From: Flavobacterium paronense
GTDB lineage: Bacteria > Bacteroidota > Bacteroidia > Flavobacteriales > Flavobacteriaceae
Reading direction: 5' to 3'
Assembly: GCF_030409795.1 (NCBI RefSeq)
Contig: NZ_JAUFQN010000019.1
Location: 1,488,001-1,552,000 of the forward strand
Length of the DNA stretch: 64,000 nt
A program made the position numbers and the translations under genes. The notes under the pieces are model-generated. The model had not been told where the DNA came from and searched no databases. It saw only the letters and a list, made by a program, of their open reading frames with translations. This document shows, one piece after another, positions 63,274 to 64,000 of this stretch (its first letter is position 1; each line of letters opens with the position of its first letter).

Positions 63274-64000
63274 TTATTCAACAATAATCTTTTTAGTAAT
63301 TCTTTTACTTGCTGTTTGCAAAACCGCTAAATACATTCCTTTTGACAAACCATCTAAAGAAACTGACTCAATCAGATGAGCATTTTCTATTTGTTTATTA
63401 ATAACTACTTTTCCTTGCAAATCAATTAGGGAAAAAGAATAATCAGTATCCGTAATGTCTCCTAAATTGATATTCAAAATATTCTTGGCAGGACTTGGAA
63501 AAAAACTCACTTGATTATCATTTTGAAAACTATCATTTCCTAAAGTTGATGTTGTAGCCACTGCAAAATGCATTGTAGCGCCAATAAGTGCTTTGGCTAC
63601 TTTGTAGTTATAAACTGGATCCATGTAAATTAACAAATCGGAATTGGTATGTTTATGTGTCGTTTCATTAGTCTCAAAAAGACCTGTGATAATTTCATTA
63701 TTACTTTGAAATGACATATAATCAGAGGCATATGCATAAGATAAATTAGCATTTAATGGAGAATATAATCCAACGCAATTAATCAACTCATCAGTCATTG
63801 TAGCAGATAAAGCATTGTTTGATGATGGATTATTACTTTGGTCTCTTTCACAAGTAATTGTATCATTAATCAAACCAGCAACACCTCCAACTTCATCTAT
63901 ATTGATAACCAAACGAATATCCATTTTTGGAGTAGTTCCGTTTACAACTGCTGAAACAAAATGTTGGCTACCTTTTAATCCATCTTCCTCTCCACTGAAA
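63274..64000 (-). CDS. T9SS-exported M28-family peptidase, 5' end cut by the window edge
   Basis: The frame stays open to the right edge: upstream of the ATG at 63924 it continues through GEEDGLKGSQHFVSAVVNG, so that ATG is internal. GEEDGLKGS is the M28 (aminopeptidase S/Y-type) catalytic-Glu and metal-ligand motif, and VINIDEVGG the next metal-binding strand. YMDPVYNYKVAKALIGATMHFA is the final helix of the domain. A C-terminal type IX sorting domain (last ~75 residues, ending ITKKIIVE) directs it to the surface or medium. It probably digests peptides outside the cell. The N-terminal two-thirds lies beyond the window. Confidence 0.88.
   Translation of the reverse strand, partial: FSGEEDGLKGSQHFVSAVVNGTTPKMDIRLVINIDEVGGVAGLINDTITCERDQSNNPSSNNALSATMTDELINCVGLYSPLNANLSYAYASDYMSFQSNNEIITGLFETNETTHKHTNSDLLIYMDPVYNYKVAKALIGATMHFAVATTSTLGNDSFQNDNQVSFFPSPAKNILNINLGDITDTDYSFSLIDLQGKVVINKQIENAHLIESVSLDGLSKGMYLAVLQTASKRITKKIIVE

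Noticed and set aside
63274..63924. A complete 216-residue T9SS protein
   Set aside because: The frame continues without a stop to the window edge through an M28 catalytic motif, so the ATG at 63924 is internal.

Overview
The window looks like a chromosomal segment of a low-GC member of the Flavobacteriaceae, most likely Flavobacterium or a close relative. Three proteins end in type IX secretion (T9SS) sorting domains. Many genes are preceded by the Bacteroidetes -7 element TAnnTTTG rather than Shine-Dalgarno sites. The housekeeping proteins (SerC/SerA, FolE, UvrA, YchF, a LolD-type ATPase, a BatA-domain protein) also fit this group. No tRNA, rRNA, CRISPR array or complete insertion sequence was found.

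Layout. Positions 1-8000 hold a truncated sensor histidine kinase with a FIST-domain partner, ychF, a TonB-dependent receptor and small secreted proteins. Positions 8000-17900 hold a ferredoxin divergent from an acyl-CoA reductase, serC and serA, folE, a LolD-type ATPase, a large membrane protein, a TIGR02757 protein and an acyltransferase-like membrane protein. Positions 17900-20830 are accessory: phased 10-bp repeats in front of an HU-type gene, a four-unit 22-bp near-palindrome array behind it, then a beta-lactamase-fold hydrolase bounded by integron-cassette-like inverted repeats and a dead amidohydrolase fragment. Positions 20830-37570 hold a Cys-rich pair (possibly metal-related), an M3 peptidase, an ABC exporter, a DEAD-box helicase, a BatA-domain protein, a dihydroorotase-like protein without its HxH motif, an esterase, an MBL-fold hydrolase, bcp, nth and an ECF sigma factor.

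Positions 37822-60070 form a one-direction (minus strand) polysaccharide utilisation locus that I infer targets laminarin-type beta-1,3(1,6)-glucan. It encodes a T9SS-secreted GH16, a GH16 lipoprotein, a GH30, a GH17-like lipoprotein, a cytoplasmic GH17, an MFS transporter fused to a GH17 domain, a very large cytoplasmic protein resembling the GH149/GH161 beta-1,3-glucan phosphorylases, a surface glycan-binding lipoprotein, a glycosidase fused to a predicted outer-membrane beta-barrel, a Reg_prop/Y_Y_Y/LuxR-HTH regulator and a T9SS-anchored glycan-binding protein. There is no SusC/SusD pair inside it.

Proposed flow (inference): surface GH16 enzymes and binding proteins capture and cut the glucan. 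Oligomers cross the outer membrane, possibly through the glycosidase-barrel fusion. GH30 and the GH17 lipoprotein trim them. The MFS-GH17 fusion imports and processes them at the inner membrane. The cytoplasmic GH17 and the phosphorylase finish the job and would yield glucose-1-phosphate. The window ends with uvrA and a truncated T9SS-type M28 peptidase.
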